64,000 nucleotides of DNA from NCBI GenBank assembly GCA_037974965.1, contig JBBPFI010000006.1:1240001-1304000 (forward strand), in the 5' to 3' direction. A model generated the notes under the pieces. It ran no database searches, had not been told where the DNA came from, and saw only the letters and a list, made by a program, of their open reading frames with translations. Source of the DNA: Dacryopinax spathularia (lineage: Eukaryota; Basidiomycota; Dacrymycetes; Dacrymycetales; Dacrymycetaceae). How positions within the stretch are numbered: the stretch's first letter is position 1; each line of letters starts with the position of its first letter. This document shows positions 47,574 through 58,283 of the stretch, piece by piece. The position numbers were made by a program, and so were the translations under genes.

Positions 47574-48586
47574 ATGCCAACTCAGAGCATTACTGGCAAG
47601 GTCCCTTTCCGTGAATGGGAGACCTACTATGAGATATTCGGCGATATCCACAAGTCGGCCCATCCTCCCGTGGTGGTGCTGCACGGCGGCCCAGGAGCGA
47701 CCTATCGCTATCTGCTTCCCATCTCCGGTATCTACGACAAGTACGTCCCCTAATGCCCAAAACCGGCCACTGCAGTGATCTGACAATTTTGGAAGATATG
47801 GCGTCCCAGTGATCTTCTACGACCAGCTCGGATGCGGCGAGTCCACCCAGCTCCTCGACAAGCCCAAAGAGTTCTGGACTGTCGACCTATTCATGGAAGA
47901 GCTCGACAACCTGCTCGAAAAGCTTGGGATCAAGGACAACTACTACCTCCTAGGCAACTCCTGGGGCGGGATGCTGGGCTCGCAGCACGCCGTTGCTCAC
48001 CCTCCGGGGCTCAAGAAGCTCGTCCTGGCTTGTACGCTGCCCGAGACAAAGTTGTGGGCCGAGTCTTGTCAGAGGCTGAGGGACGCGATGCCCGACGATG
48101 GTGGACGGCGCTTGGATGCGTGCGAGAGGGAGGGGAGGACGGATACGATCGAGTATGAGCAGCTGTCGGAGTGGTTTGACTCACACCATGGCTGCAGGAT
48201 TCGCCCGCTGCCCGAGTGTGTGCGGGTTACGTATGAGTACTTGGGCAGGAACCATGTGGTGAATGATGCCATGTTCGTCTCATGCCTTTCACCCACCTCT
48301 TAACGCGATGCTGACGATGCTGTGCGCTAGGTTCGGACCCAAAGACACCGAGCCCACAGGCAACCTCAAAGACTGGACGATCATCGACCGCCTGCACGAG
48401 ATCACAGTGCCCACTATGGTCTGCCACGGCGCCTATGACCCGGCGGACGACATCGTCATCAAGCCCTTCTTGGACCGCATCCCGAACGTGGTCAAGTACT
48501 TCAAGTTCCCCGAGTCGTCCCATATGCCTCAGGTGGAGGAGACGGATCTGTATGTTAAGGAGGTTGGCGAGTTCCTTGCTGCTTGA
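47574..48586 (+). CDS. Alpha/beta hydrolase, proline iminopeptidase / amino-acid amidase family (S33)
   Basis: The ATG at 47574 opens MPTQSITGKVPFREW. The oxyanion motif VVVLHGGPGATYRYLLP lies near residue 40. After an intron come YDQLGCGEST and the nucleophile elbow LGNSWGGMLG (Ser). The third exon holds VPTMVCHGAYDPADD (acid) and PESSHMPQVEE (base His). The order and spacing fit S33 proline iminopeptidases and the related amino-acid amide hydrolases of fungi, which release N-terminal residues or free small amides. No signal peptide is seen, so it is probably cytosolic. Two introns are present: about 47741-47797 and 48274-48330. About 300 residues, a normal size. The exact substrate is unknown. 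Confidence 0.88.
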
Positions 48587-48768
48587 GCTGGAAGCGTTGT
48601 GTAGGGCCAAGTGGAAAGGAAGGCGAAAGGAAAGGGAACCATCGTAATTGCGAAAGAAACAGATGAAAGGAACAAGAATCAATCATTTTAGGGCACAATG
48701 TCACATACCAAATAACAAAGATACAATTTCTACCTCCCCCGTCTCTCGCTCTCCCATCTCGCAGTCAC

Positions 48769-50772
48769 TCAGATCCTTCCCACCCCAGAAAGCGCCACAC
48801 ACCCGGCCCAAATCAGATGCATCACCTCCCTCCCTCCCGGCGTAACGACCATATTCCTCCACTCATTCGGGTGCTCATGCCAGATCCCTCCGTCGGCGGG
48901 CCGCATCTCGCATATCCCTATTGCGCGGAGGGCTTCGGGGACGAACTCGACGCCTTGCAGTGGGCTCTCGCAGAACCCTAGGAGCTGGAAGGGGATCGAC
49001 TTCTCGGCGCTGTTCTTGCTGTTGTCGTTGTTGTTGGTGTTGCGATGGTCGCTGGGCTCGGACAGCGGTCGAGCGCGGATTTGGTAGGAACGAAATTTAG
49101 CGTAGAGCGCGGCGAGGTCTTCGTTATGCTGCTGCTGGCGGTGTTCCGCTCCAGGAGAGAGAGGGACGGAGGAAGTGATGACCCATGGAACGTAGGAGAT
49201 GAGCAGTTGTTGCGTTCGCTTGCGAGGTGCTTGCTGGGACATCTTGATCGCGCTTTGATCGAGCGACTTGCGAGAGCGTATTGGAGGCCTCTCTTCCGGT
49301 GCGCTATCGTTGGAGAGAGTAACGACCATGCAGAGATCTTCGGGCTCGACGCCCATGAACCTCTTGGTAGAAGAGGTACCTGCGGCCTGCATCTCGTCAG
49401 CATCACTACTCACCGAGCTGTCCGATGGGGAGGAAGAGAGCGTTGGCGGGGATGCCGATCCGCGAGCGTCATGCCGATTTGATGAACGTCGAAAGCCGAA
49501 CACACGCTTGACGAACTCGACGATTGATGGCTGGCGTGGTCGATGTTGGCGAGATATCTGTCCGGTCAACGCGTCGGCCAGGCGGCCAATGGAGGATGCT
49601 CGTTTGTACAGTTTGTTGGGCCTCGATGATGGTCCTCCTTCGCTGGGTTGGCGTACTTTGGGCACACCGGCGGATGTTGCACGCCTCGCAGTTTTCGCAT
49701 GTTGCGCTCGCATGAATTCTTCTTCTTGTTGGGCTCGTGAAGTAAGTAGTAGTATGCTGGAAGGATTCTTCATATCGGGCTTCCACGTCGCCATAGGATC
49801 GGACTGGGATCGCTCCAAATATATGGTCGGACGGCGTTGCGTGTCGAGTCGGACATGCACGCTGAGGAACGCGAGCGGTAGGCGGGTGTCCGTCATCGCG
49901 ACGTATATGCACGGCTCGTCCCGCTGTGTGCCGCGATGCTGGCTGACTGTGTATGTGCCGACCGACGGACAGGTCCAGAGAACCGCCTTTCCGTCAAGGG
50001 AGGTTCCATCGGCGACTTTCGTCTTTAGCCGCATGGACCAAGCGATCCGGGAAGCAGCGTATTCAGGATCGTCGGCTTCGATCATGTTGAGAAACGGATC
50101 CTTGCCACCTGGTGACGGTAATGCGCGTGATGGTGTTTGATCCAGGATACCTGGCGGTGCTGAATAGCCGCCCAAGACGAAACCGCCGCTGCCGAAGATA
50201 TCGCCGAAATCCAGGTTCCAAGGCTCGTCCAGTCGACTGGGACCAGGCTCAGACTTCGAAATATCGAAGGTAACCTCCATCGCACTACCGCGTCGGCTGT
50301 ATCCGCCAACTGACGAGGCAGGTATCGAGATCGGCAGACTGGGTCGTCGCTCTTCGGCGAACGTTACAGACGTTTTGCGGATCGGGCTTGATGGCAGATT
50401 GAGTAGCGCCGCAGGTGCCGCTGCTCGCGGCGAGACACCCCAGGCGACTGGTGGGCCCTTGCCCCGAGCGTCATGAGTATATCGTGAGGATCGTGTCGAT
50501 TGTTGAACATCTGGGATCGTCAAGATAGGCGCCGCTAGACGGGGGCTGCCGACAGCGGAAGAGAAACTTGAAGTATGACGGGTCGTTGCGATAGATACTA
50601 CGGATAGACGCTGATCGTGCGTCGAGACTTGGATAGACAGCGCAGACGGACGGCGGGAGCCGTCGCCCTTGGCCGAAAGCTCGTTATTTGAGCTAGAGCT
50701 AGACGGCAAACTTGTCAACAGTTTACCACTGCCGCCGTTGCTAAATTCACCTCGCCAGATAACCGTCATCAT
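48769..50772 (-). CDS. Large intronless orphan protein
   Basis: A single open frame of 667 codons starts MMTVIWRGEFSNGG and ends LIWAGCVALSGVGRI. The N-terminal third is Ser/Arg-rich and probably disordered. A more ordered middle (IAWSMRLKTKVADG, EPCIYVAMTDTRLPLAFLSV) and a conserved-looking end (PADGGIWHEHPNEWRNMVV) suggest a folded portion, separated by a basic Ser-rich linker. The opposite frame is shorter and broken. I recognise no domain. It is odd for being intronless among intron-rich genes. It is convergent with the hydrolase gene. Confidence 0.65.
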   Translation of the reverse strand: MMTVIWRGEFSNGGSGKLLTSLPSSSSSNNELSAKGDGSRRPSALSIQVSTHDQRLSVVSIATTRHTSSFSSAVGSPRLAAPILTIPDVQQSTRSSRYTHDARGKGPPVAWGVSPRAAAPAALLNLPSSPIRKTSVTFAEERRPSLPISIPASSVGGYSRRGSAMEVTFDISKSEPGPSRLDEPWNLDFGDIFGSGGFVLGGYSAPPGILDQTPSRALPSPGGKDPFLNMIEADDPEYAASRIAWSMRLKTKVADGTSLDGKAVLWTCPSVGTYTVSQHRGTQRDEPCIYVAMTDTRLPLAFLSVHVRLDTQRRPTIYLERSQSDPMATWKPDMKNPSSILLLTSRAQQEEEFMRAQHAKTARRATSAGVPKVRQPSEGGPSSRPNKLYKRASSIGRLADALTGQISRQHRPRQPSIVEFVKRVFGFRRSSNRHDARGSASPPTLSSSPSDSSVSSDADEMQAAGTSSTKRFMGVEPEDLCMVVTLSNDSAPEERPPIRSRKSLDQSAIKMSQQAPRKRTQQLLISYVPWVITSSVPLSPGAEHRQQQHNEDLAALYAKFRSYQIRARPLSEPSDHRNTNNNDNSKNSAEKSIPFQLLGFCESPLQGVEFVPEALRAIGICEMRPADGGIWHEHPNEWRNMVVTPGGREVMHLIWAGCVALSGVGRI

Positions 50773-51953
50773 CCTGCTCAGCCATTGAGGCGAGGTCTCC
50801 AGATATACACCTGGAGGATTCCGAAGGTAAGAAACCGATGGTAGTGTACGAAATCGGGGTTGCTGTCAAGTTACAGGTTCTCGGGTCACGCTCCCATCAG
50901 CCTAGAGGGAGCCACACTGTCTGACGGGGAGGCGTCGGGGGAACAACAGCCCTGACATGGCCATCCGTTGCGACTCTTAAGCACAAAGACATAGCAGTAC
51001 CCCGTGGAAGAAGAGGCGACGGTGATTCCGTTGAGGAAGAGGAACAAAAGAGGGACCAACAGACAGGGTCGGCAAGAAGCAAAGGCCGACACGTGGCGCG
51101 AACGGTTCGGAATTTGCGCGATCGTTGGTACGTGGGCGCCGATGAAAGGGCATTTCTCTTGACAACGTCCTTTCTGAGACTTACGCCGAGGCATATTGTT
51201 GTGCCCGTTCCCGCTTTCTTGGGACGGCCAGTTCTCGTATCCAGAAGAATGTCGATGATCATCCACGCTTAAACAGGCCCAAGCAGCGATCATCACGTAT
51301 GCGGTCATTCATGATCGTACTCTTTTGCATTTCACACATTCACCTGCAAGTTCTGTAATATCGACCACTGCCAGCGAATGATTGTAATGAGATCCCTACA
51401 GCTGACGGATACAGTGGCGGCGTGGCGATCTGATGTGGCAGTTGTTGCAATGGGGAATGCGATCCGCTCCATCAAGGCCAAGCCAGCGCGTGGCTCGGCA
51501 TTCTGATCCGCAACATGCTGTCGTATCACACCTACTAGTACTTACACCTGGCCTTGTCCATCAACAATAATGAGACACTGCTCGCCTCCGACCACACTGA
51601 ACTGTGACGACCCGGAGAGACGACGGGAAGCCTTCCTAGCCTTGTGCTCCTGTGGTCCGATTGATCGCGTACGCGCAGCCTGCCAGCCTTCATCAGAGAG
51701 CAATGTCGAAGGCATGATCCTGCCAGCTCGCCGCAGCAGAAACAATGAAGCAGGCCCATTCGGAGGCTATGACCCAAGCGTATCTGCGGCGATCGATTGT
51801 CTCTTGAATGGTTCATATTCAGGGTCATACATATGTGATTCTCGGAATCTACATGTTGTCCCTGCCTGGCTATAAACGACCATTTTGCCGGCCACAATCC
51901 CGACATGTCTTGCTTGACTCTACACCCATCGTATATGCTCAATGCATGGGCGC
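50773..51953. other. Spacer with weak open frames only
   Basis: Two frames of 101-140 codons (50886-51308 minus and 51570-51875 plus) have no motif and no intron pattern. I do not call a gene. The region holds the promoter of the 48769-50772 gene and the 3' end of the aldo/keto reductase. Confidence 0.4.
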
Positions 51954-53134
51954 TTACAGGAGCTTCTCCCGAGTACCACGGCCGTAGTTGGGCTCTGGGG
52001 CCGGCTTGTTGTCGAGGATCTCCTCGATCTCGGCCATGACCTCGGGGGTGAGCTTGGGGATGATCTCGAGCGCCTTGAGGTTGTCGTACACCTGCTGGGG
52101 CTTGGAAGCGCCGAGGATGACGGTGGACGAGCCGGGGTGGGCGGCAGCCCAGGCAAGAGCGAGGGTAGCGACGGTGCAGCCGAGCTTGCCTTCTGCGAGC
52201 TTGGTCAACTTGCGAACCTTCTCGAGCTTGGCCTGGCCTTCCGGCTTCTGGAGCTGCTCGATGGTGTTCTTGAAGAAGTCGGCGTTGGTGGAGAAACGCG
52301 AATCCTTGGGAATGCCATCGTTGTACTTGCCAGTGAGGATACCGGAAGCGAGCGCAGACCAGATGGTGGTGCCGTACTGGTACTTCTTGTACAGATAGTC
52401 GTATTCGACCTCGAACCTCTGCCTGTGGAAGCAGTTGTACTGGACTTGATCGCAGATGGGAGCAATCAGGCCGAGCTTCTCCGAGACCTTCATGGCCTCC
52501 TCAACCTGGAGCGCGGACCATTCGGAAGTACCCCAGTAGAGGGCCTTGCCAGAGTTGATGAGGTAGTCGAAGCCACGGACGACCTCCTCCATGGGCACAG
52601 TTACATCGGGGCGATGGGCGAAGACTGGGGATTCTTATTAGCTCCGGCCTGATGCCCTGAATATGACAGGGGCGCACCGATGTCAACGTAGTCCATCTGC
52701 AGACGCTCCAGAGACTCGGTAAGACCCTCGATAAGGTGCTTCCTGCTCAAGCCCTTGTCGTTCGGGCCCTGTCTCCTCACACCGAAGAAGATCTTGGTGG
52801 AGATGATGAGGTCGGTCCGGCGCCAGCCGCACTCCTTGATGACACGGCCCATCTCGCGCTCGCACTCGCCGGCCTCGTACCCCTCGGCGGTATCGAACAT
52901 ATTGATACCGGCCTCGAAAGCAGCCTTCATGACCTCCTTGACGGGGTCACCCTTGACGGTACCACCGTAGGTGAGCCAGCCGCCGAGGGAGAAGACGGGG
53001 ACGCGGAGACCGCTAGGGCCGAGGTTCCTGAAGATCATGCCCTGAGGACGGGACGTGAGCTCACAGGCTGCTATTGTTCCTCGGAGGAATCATACCTTGG
53101 GCTGGTACTCGTAGGAGGCCTTGAAGTTTGCCAT
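51954..53134 (-). CDS. Aldo/keto reductase, potassium-channel beta-subunit (AKR6/Kv-beta) type
   Basis: The protein is an NADPH-dependent oxidoreductase with a TIM barrel. It opens [13 protein letters not shown], and a 53-nt intron leads to [20 protein letters not shown]. Catalytic residues are visible: Asp and Tyr in [13 protein letters not shown], Lys in ISTKIFFG, and His after a second intron in [53 protein letters not shown] and [16 protein letters not shown] are typical of the Kv-beta branch (YghZ-like). About 345 residues, full length. Codon use is strongly C-ending, as in highly expressed fungal genes; that is a visual judgement. The substrate is unknown. Confidence 0.93.
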
Positions 53135-53884
53135 TGTGAGAAAGGGGATACGGGATTAACTGGTAAGGTTGATGGGGCTTGTGGAGGGGGAGATGCGATA
53201 GGATCTCCTGGTGAGTGTGGGTAGGACGGTGCGGGTATTTATACGTCGTCCTATCTCCTGTCCGCGTCACCCTGGAAGCCTGGAAGGGGTGTGAACACCG
53301 AAGAGGATTGGTATTTTCCATGTGGAGTCAATTGGGTTATGAATTGGACTTCTTCGATACTGCAGTAAACCTCCACTTCACCGGCCAATGATCAGCCGTC
53401 CGGCGGCAGCACCGGAGGTAACCACCACGCGCGTGATTGATGAGGGGGTTCGGCTCAAAGAGAACCTGAGTTTTGCCGTAGATAGGTGACGTTGTTGCGC
53501 AGATCGTCCTATCGGGCATGTCTCAATTCCCAGGGCATAACGCGAGTAGGAAACCCACAGGGTCGTTTCGGCGTTATGATCCAGTCGAGAGACGTCAAAG
53601 ATTTGGTAATAAGGTTACATGTAGGCGAAAAGTTATACAGTACAAGGGGGTTCATGCACTGAGAATACAGATCCTTCTATGGAGCGGAGTGGAAGGTGAA
53701 AAACTCCCTGGTATAATCGACAGTGGCATTGTTGAAGGTGGGAGGGTTGTCAGCCATGTCATCCTCCACCAATTCAAAAGACGAGGGACCTGACACGAGG
53801 TGCCTGACGATCCACACGCGTCCAACCACTGCGGTTGACGTTCCACATCTTGCAACGACCGGTTGTGTTGGCGCGCGTTGCTGC
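53135..53884. other. Spacer between the reductase start and the RNase H2B stop
   Basis: No gene is seen. It holds the promoter of the aldo/keto reductase. Confidence 0.5.
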
Positions 53885-55175
53885 TCAGGCCTTCTTTGTG
53901 AAGAACGACGAAAGCTTGGCCATGCCAGCGACATTGACCTTCCTCAACTTCTCGACGCCCACGGAGCCTTTCTTTGGCTTTTTGTTGGGTGCATTTGTGG
54001 CGTCCTTCAGCTTTGGATCAGAATTGGCTTTCGTGATTGCAGCTTGAGACTCTTCAGCCAAAGCTTTGAGATGCGCTTCTAGGCGACTCAGGCTAAATGT
54101 TGCGTCAGATCCTTTCGTTAGTGAGGTGGTTTAGGAACCGTACTCGAACGAAGCCAGCAACTTGCTCTTCCATAAAGGCGAAAGGTACTGCGAGAGGATC
54201 TCGCACGACGCTTTTATTCTCGCCTCTGGCAATGGCGCATATCAGCTTTATGATCGGCCGTGTGGAGACTTGCAAGGTACTCACGACCAATCAGTACTTC
54301 ATCGGCACCAGCATCGTCGATTCCGGAAGCAAGGCCGTCCTTCGCTAATGACCGCTCCAATGATGGGAAGTTTGCAAACGTGCCGGGTGCGGATAATGCC
54401 TCAACCTTGGCCCGGAGCACCTCCAGAGCCTTAGACGGGGCGAACTTGAACACCTGAAGTCCTGGAGCCGGCTCTGTGCAATCAATCAGAATCAGTATAT
54501 GGTTGACTAGAATAGCGACGGACCTTTCACTTCGCATATCCGCCTGAGAGCTGCTCCAACGCAATCCAGCTCAGCTAAAGCAGCGATATCTCTTGCTTGG
54601 ATTTGGGGGGATATCGTAGCTCCATCTTCGGCGGTGGGCGGGTTATGTTCATACACGTTGCCGATCTCATCCAGCAGATCTTGAAATGGCAGGAACCGAG
54701 AATGGGTCTCCTCCTGAGGCCGAAATTCAGCCATCGCTCGTAGCGTTCAGGCTGAACAAGCATACCGGAAGCACCTCTAGTAGAGGAATAAGAAGAAATA
54801 CAGGGTCAATCGGTGCCATCGTAAGTAGTTTGCCATCTGCAGCGGTTCTTTAGCGGGGATCATGCTTGGAGCGCAATATGCACGCACCTGAGACCACCTC
54901 TCCCGGAGTGACAAACCACGATCTCTTCGCATCAGGCGCGATGGACTGTACCTCTGACAGGCTGCTCGTACTCGGTGTTCCATCATCCGCGGCGGGTCGG
55001 TTGAGAGGCAGGAAGAGTACAGGAAGGCCTGTCCGGGGATGGGGGAGTCGTAGGCAGCGGAGTGATTGTTGGGTTTCGAGATGAGCAAGCAGTTCTGGAG
55101 CATAAATTAGATGTAGTCCTGCAGTAAGCAGAATGAGAACGGACCTTTGGGTATCACTGCAGGATGTGCAGACAT
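53885..55175 (-). CDS. RNASEH2B: Ribonuclease H2 subunit B
   Basis: RNase H2 removes ribonucleotides and RNA from DNA; subunit B is a scaffold that can link the enzyme to PCNA. The ATG at 55175 opens MSAHPAVIPK. Spliced exons give RLPHPRTGLPVLFLPLN, then the family signature LLTMAPIDPVFLLIPLLE, RFLPFQDLLDEIGNV (start of the winged-helix part) and FKFAPSKALEVLRAKVEAL, followed by ILSQYLSPLWKSKLL. The C-terminus is Lys-rich and ends GMAKLSSFFTKKA, which resembles a PIP box (hydrophobic, two residues, FF), as in human RNASEH2B. About seven short introns. Roughly 340 residues. It is divergent from the gene at 55420. Confidence 0.85.
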
Positions 55176-55419
55176 TTTGAGCAACAGTCGATGAGGGAGA
55201 CGATGAGCGACGCGTCGAGCACTTGAGACGCGTCTTCGTCCCCTTCGCGACGCGTCCCTTTCCGCCTCATCTTGCCTCTTGACCACCATCAACTTCGGAT
55301 CACCTTGTAACGGCAGCTGCCCCTAATTCCATTCTGTTTTGCTTCTCTTCGATTTCTCTCTCGTGCACCTGCGCCCACTAGAACCCTGCTCTTCGTTCTA
55401 GTCGACGAAAACTGCAGTG

Positions 55420-58094
55420 ATGCCTGTGACCGGCGCTTCGGGATTCAACGAACCCAACCCGTTCATTGCTGAACCGGCAGCTGCCCATTCTGCTGTATAC
55501 CATCTGCCGACGCGCCGCGCGCGAACTACGAGCACAACCGGCTTGCTCTATCGTGATGTAGGCGTTCAGACTGAACTGCCTAGCCCCTCCTCGGCGCCAC
55601 CCGGAGTACTGCTACCCTCCCCGAATCTCATAGACTTCTCTCCCTCTCCACCGCGTACTCCGCCAGCGAGACGAGCGGCGCGCGATGCATCGAATACTCC
55701 GCCTTCTCGCGCTGCCACTCCTACACCTTCATCGTACTCGCTTCGTACACCCAAAAGAACAGGCGCATATATGCACCTCGGCCGCGGCCGGAGGCGCTCA
55801 AAGACGATTGCTTTGTTCAGCGAGAGCGATTTCTTCCAGTCTGACCCTGTGGCAGAGCTCCAAATGCGCTCCTACGTCGGTATCCCCCCGAGCAGACTGC
55901 ATATACCTCGTCCACTCGAGGTGATGGATGATGATCAGGACTTCTTCGCTGCGCAGAATACTGAGCTTTCTCTCGCACTCGGTCGACGTCTCGTGTCTAC
56001 ACCAACCATGACGGACAGCAGCATCCCGGCGCAAGTGACACGTCCACGTGCTGCGTCGGACAGTGTCGCGTCTCTCGCATACGCCGCTGTGGCTCAGCAA
56101 GCCGATATACTTGCCGAGACGGACGACGGTCCCGTCGGCCGCATCCTATTCCATTCTCGTTCCATTTCCTCTGAGCTTTCTGAGTCTGGACTGTCTGCCT
56201 CTTCCTTGACATCTCTCGATACAGACGACGATGACGATGCAAGCATCGCCACACCTCGTATAGCAAGGAGGATCCTCGAGTTTCCCCATCAGGAAGCCAT
56301 GTGCGGCGTTGACAAGGAGTTCTTCCTGCCCGACAAAGTGGATGAGAACACTTCCGCGGATCCTTCCCCTCCGAAAGCGATTCCAGCGCTGCATGGCCCC
56401 CTCTCCTTACCATATGCCAGGTGCCCTTCGTGCGTATGCCCCTGCCCTCCCGCTCATGTACTGAAAGAATGTCTAGCGGGGCTGAAGGCGTTATCGTTGA
56501 AGAGCCTGCAAATCTCCACCGAATTGTGTGGGGCCTGGAACGACAACGGCAGAAGTCTGAACCCATTCCGGCTTCGCCTCCACCAGAGGAGCCAGCTTCC
56601 GAGTCCACGGCAGAACCCACCACAGACGTTCTACAGACAGCCATACAAGAGCTTGTCCAAGCGATGCCTAAGCTCTATGCTCCTGTGAGTGGCGAGGGAC
56701 TTGCCCAGCGCAGAGCTGCCGACCTCGCACCCCGTCGTCGCACGCATTCTAGTCCCGCTACGCCTGGTCCAGCCAAAGCGAATACATCGAGCCCTGTTCG
56801 ATCCTCCTTGCGTGCCAATGCGCCTTCTTTCCAACCTGGCGCGCCTCAGGCGCGCCGTGTAACTATTGATCCTGCTATTCTCTACATTTCGCCTCCCATG
56901 CCTCTTCAATCACCTATCATGCTAGCCAGCGACTTTCCCGGCATACAAGTGCAGGATGAGTCGCTCTGGCCTAACTTCATCGACCTCAATTCTACGGCTT
57001 ATGGTCAACCCGTCCCTCCCATACTTCACCATCAGCAAAACTTCATTCCTGCCTTGCAGGCCTTCGCTCCCCTGAGTGTGTCTTATTCTGCCGAGAACCT
57101 GAGTTTATTACAGCGCGTCGCCATGTCCGCCAACGCGAATCTTCAGACGAGCATTGATCCCAGATCCTCCTTGGGTCTTGGGCGTCCGTCTGGCATGCCT
57201 TCGGGACTGAGCACTGCGCCGGCAGTCGCAGCTAGACGCGTGCCCCAAGCCCCGCCACGATCTCGAGCGAAATTCTTTCCTCCTCAACCGATCAATGTAT
57301 TGCGCCTCCCGTCGAGGCCCGGATTCGTGGAGGACAGGCCAACAATCTTTTCTCCAGAAAACATCGAAATCGTGACGACACCTGCAACTCCTATCACTCC
57401 GATCTCACCGTGCGTTCCCATCAACCTAGACCGTAATCTTCTTCAGCCAAACGATGTGGCTCGGGCTGCAGCTCGTGCCTGGGGTCTGACCGATTCCGAT
57501 GTTTCAGCGGCAAGTAATGACACCGTTTCCACCGACAACTGGTCCGATTCCTTCAAAAGATTCTGGAAAGAGCAGCAAAACATTCGTTCCGAGATGGAGC
57601 CAACTGCTGCAGTCTCAGAATCACCCGTCAGAGTGCAAGTTCCTCAGACGTATCGGCACCCGCTTACACCGATTCCTGCTGGGAATGGGCGAACCAACCC
57701 CAAGATCCGAGTTGCAAGCCGTCGCGTTGGTGCTGCGTCCTTGCCCATTCTCGCCGAGACTGAAGAGGAGACTGCGTCGTCGCCCAAGGTCATCACCACC
57801 AAACGCAAAAATGCCACTCAGAAAAAGGCACCATTCTGGGAACGCGCAAAAGGCTCAACAAAACGAGCCTCATCCCCCGCAAGACCGGCGCTGGCGACGC
57901 AGACTAAGACAGATGCTGAAGCTGCTGATAAAGTCGATGGTTGGGTTGTGCGGCTCCCGCAATCCACGACAGCGCCTTCGAACGCCGGAGCCAGCTCTCC
58001 AACAGACGACGAGGTTATCGTCTTCAAAGGATGGCAGGCACCTCCCAAAAGCAAGAACAAAGGCAAAGGCAAGGCCGTCATGCGGGATATCTGA
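55420..58094 (+). CDS. Large disordered orphan protein
   Basis: The ATG at 55420 opens MPVTGASGFNEPNPFIAEPA. Two long frames join through one intron (about 56422-56478), which turns PLSLPYA into ASGAEGVIVEEPANLHRI. The protein of about 870 residues is rich in Ser, Pro, Thr and Ala with short more ordered islands (YRDVGVQTELPSPS, LQTAIQELVQAMPKLYAP, PWSDSF-like aromatic acidic patches such as NWSDSFKRFWKEQQN). The C-terminal tail is Lys-rich (SKNKGKGKAVMRDI), a possible nuclear signal. No domain is recognised. It shares a 245-bp divergent promoter with the RNase H2B gene. Confidence 0.7.
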
Positions 58095-58283
58095 GGGCGT
58101 AACGACCATGCACTGCACTTGAGCCTTCGCTTAGATTCCTCGACGTCCAGAGCGTAGTCATCATGCAGTTTCGTTCACTTCCATCGTATTCGTATTTCCA
58201 TTTGTAACATCAACAGACAAGTATGACGCAACCAAATGATCACAGTTTTTGTCCCCACAAACCTTGCTTGCTTGCTCCGCTGC

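Noticed and set aside
51570-51875. 101-codon plus-strand frame
   Set aside because: No partner exon and no motif; the opposite strand is equally open.
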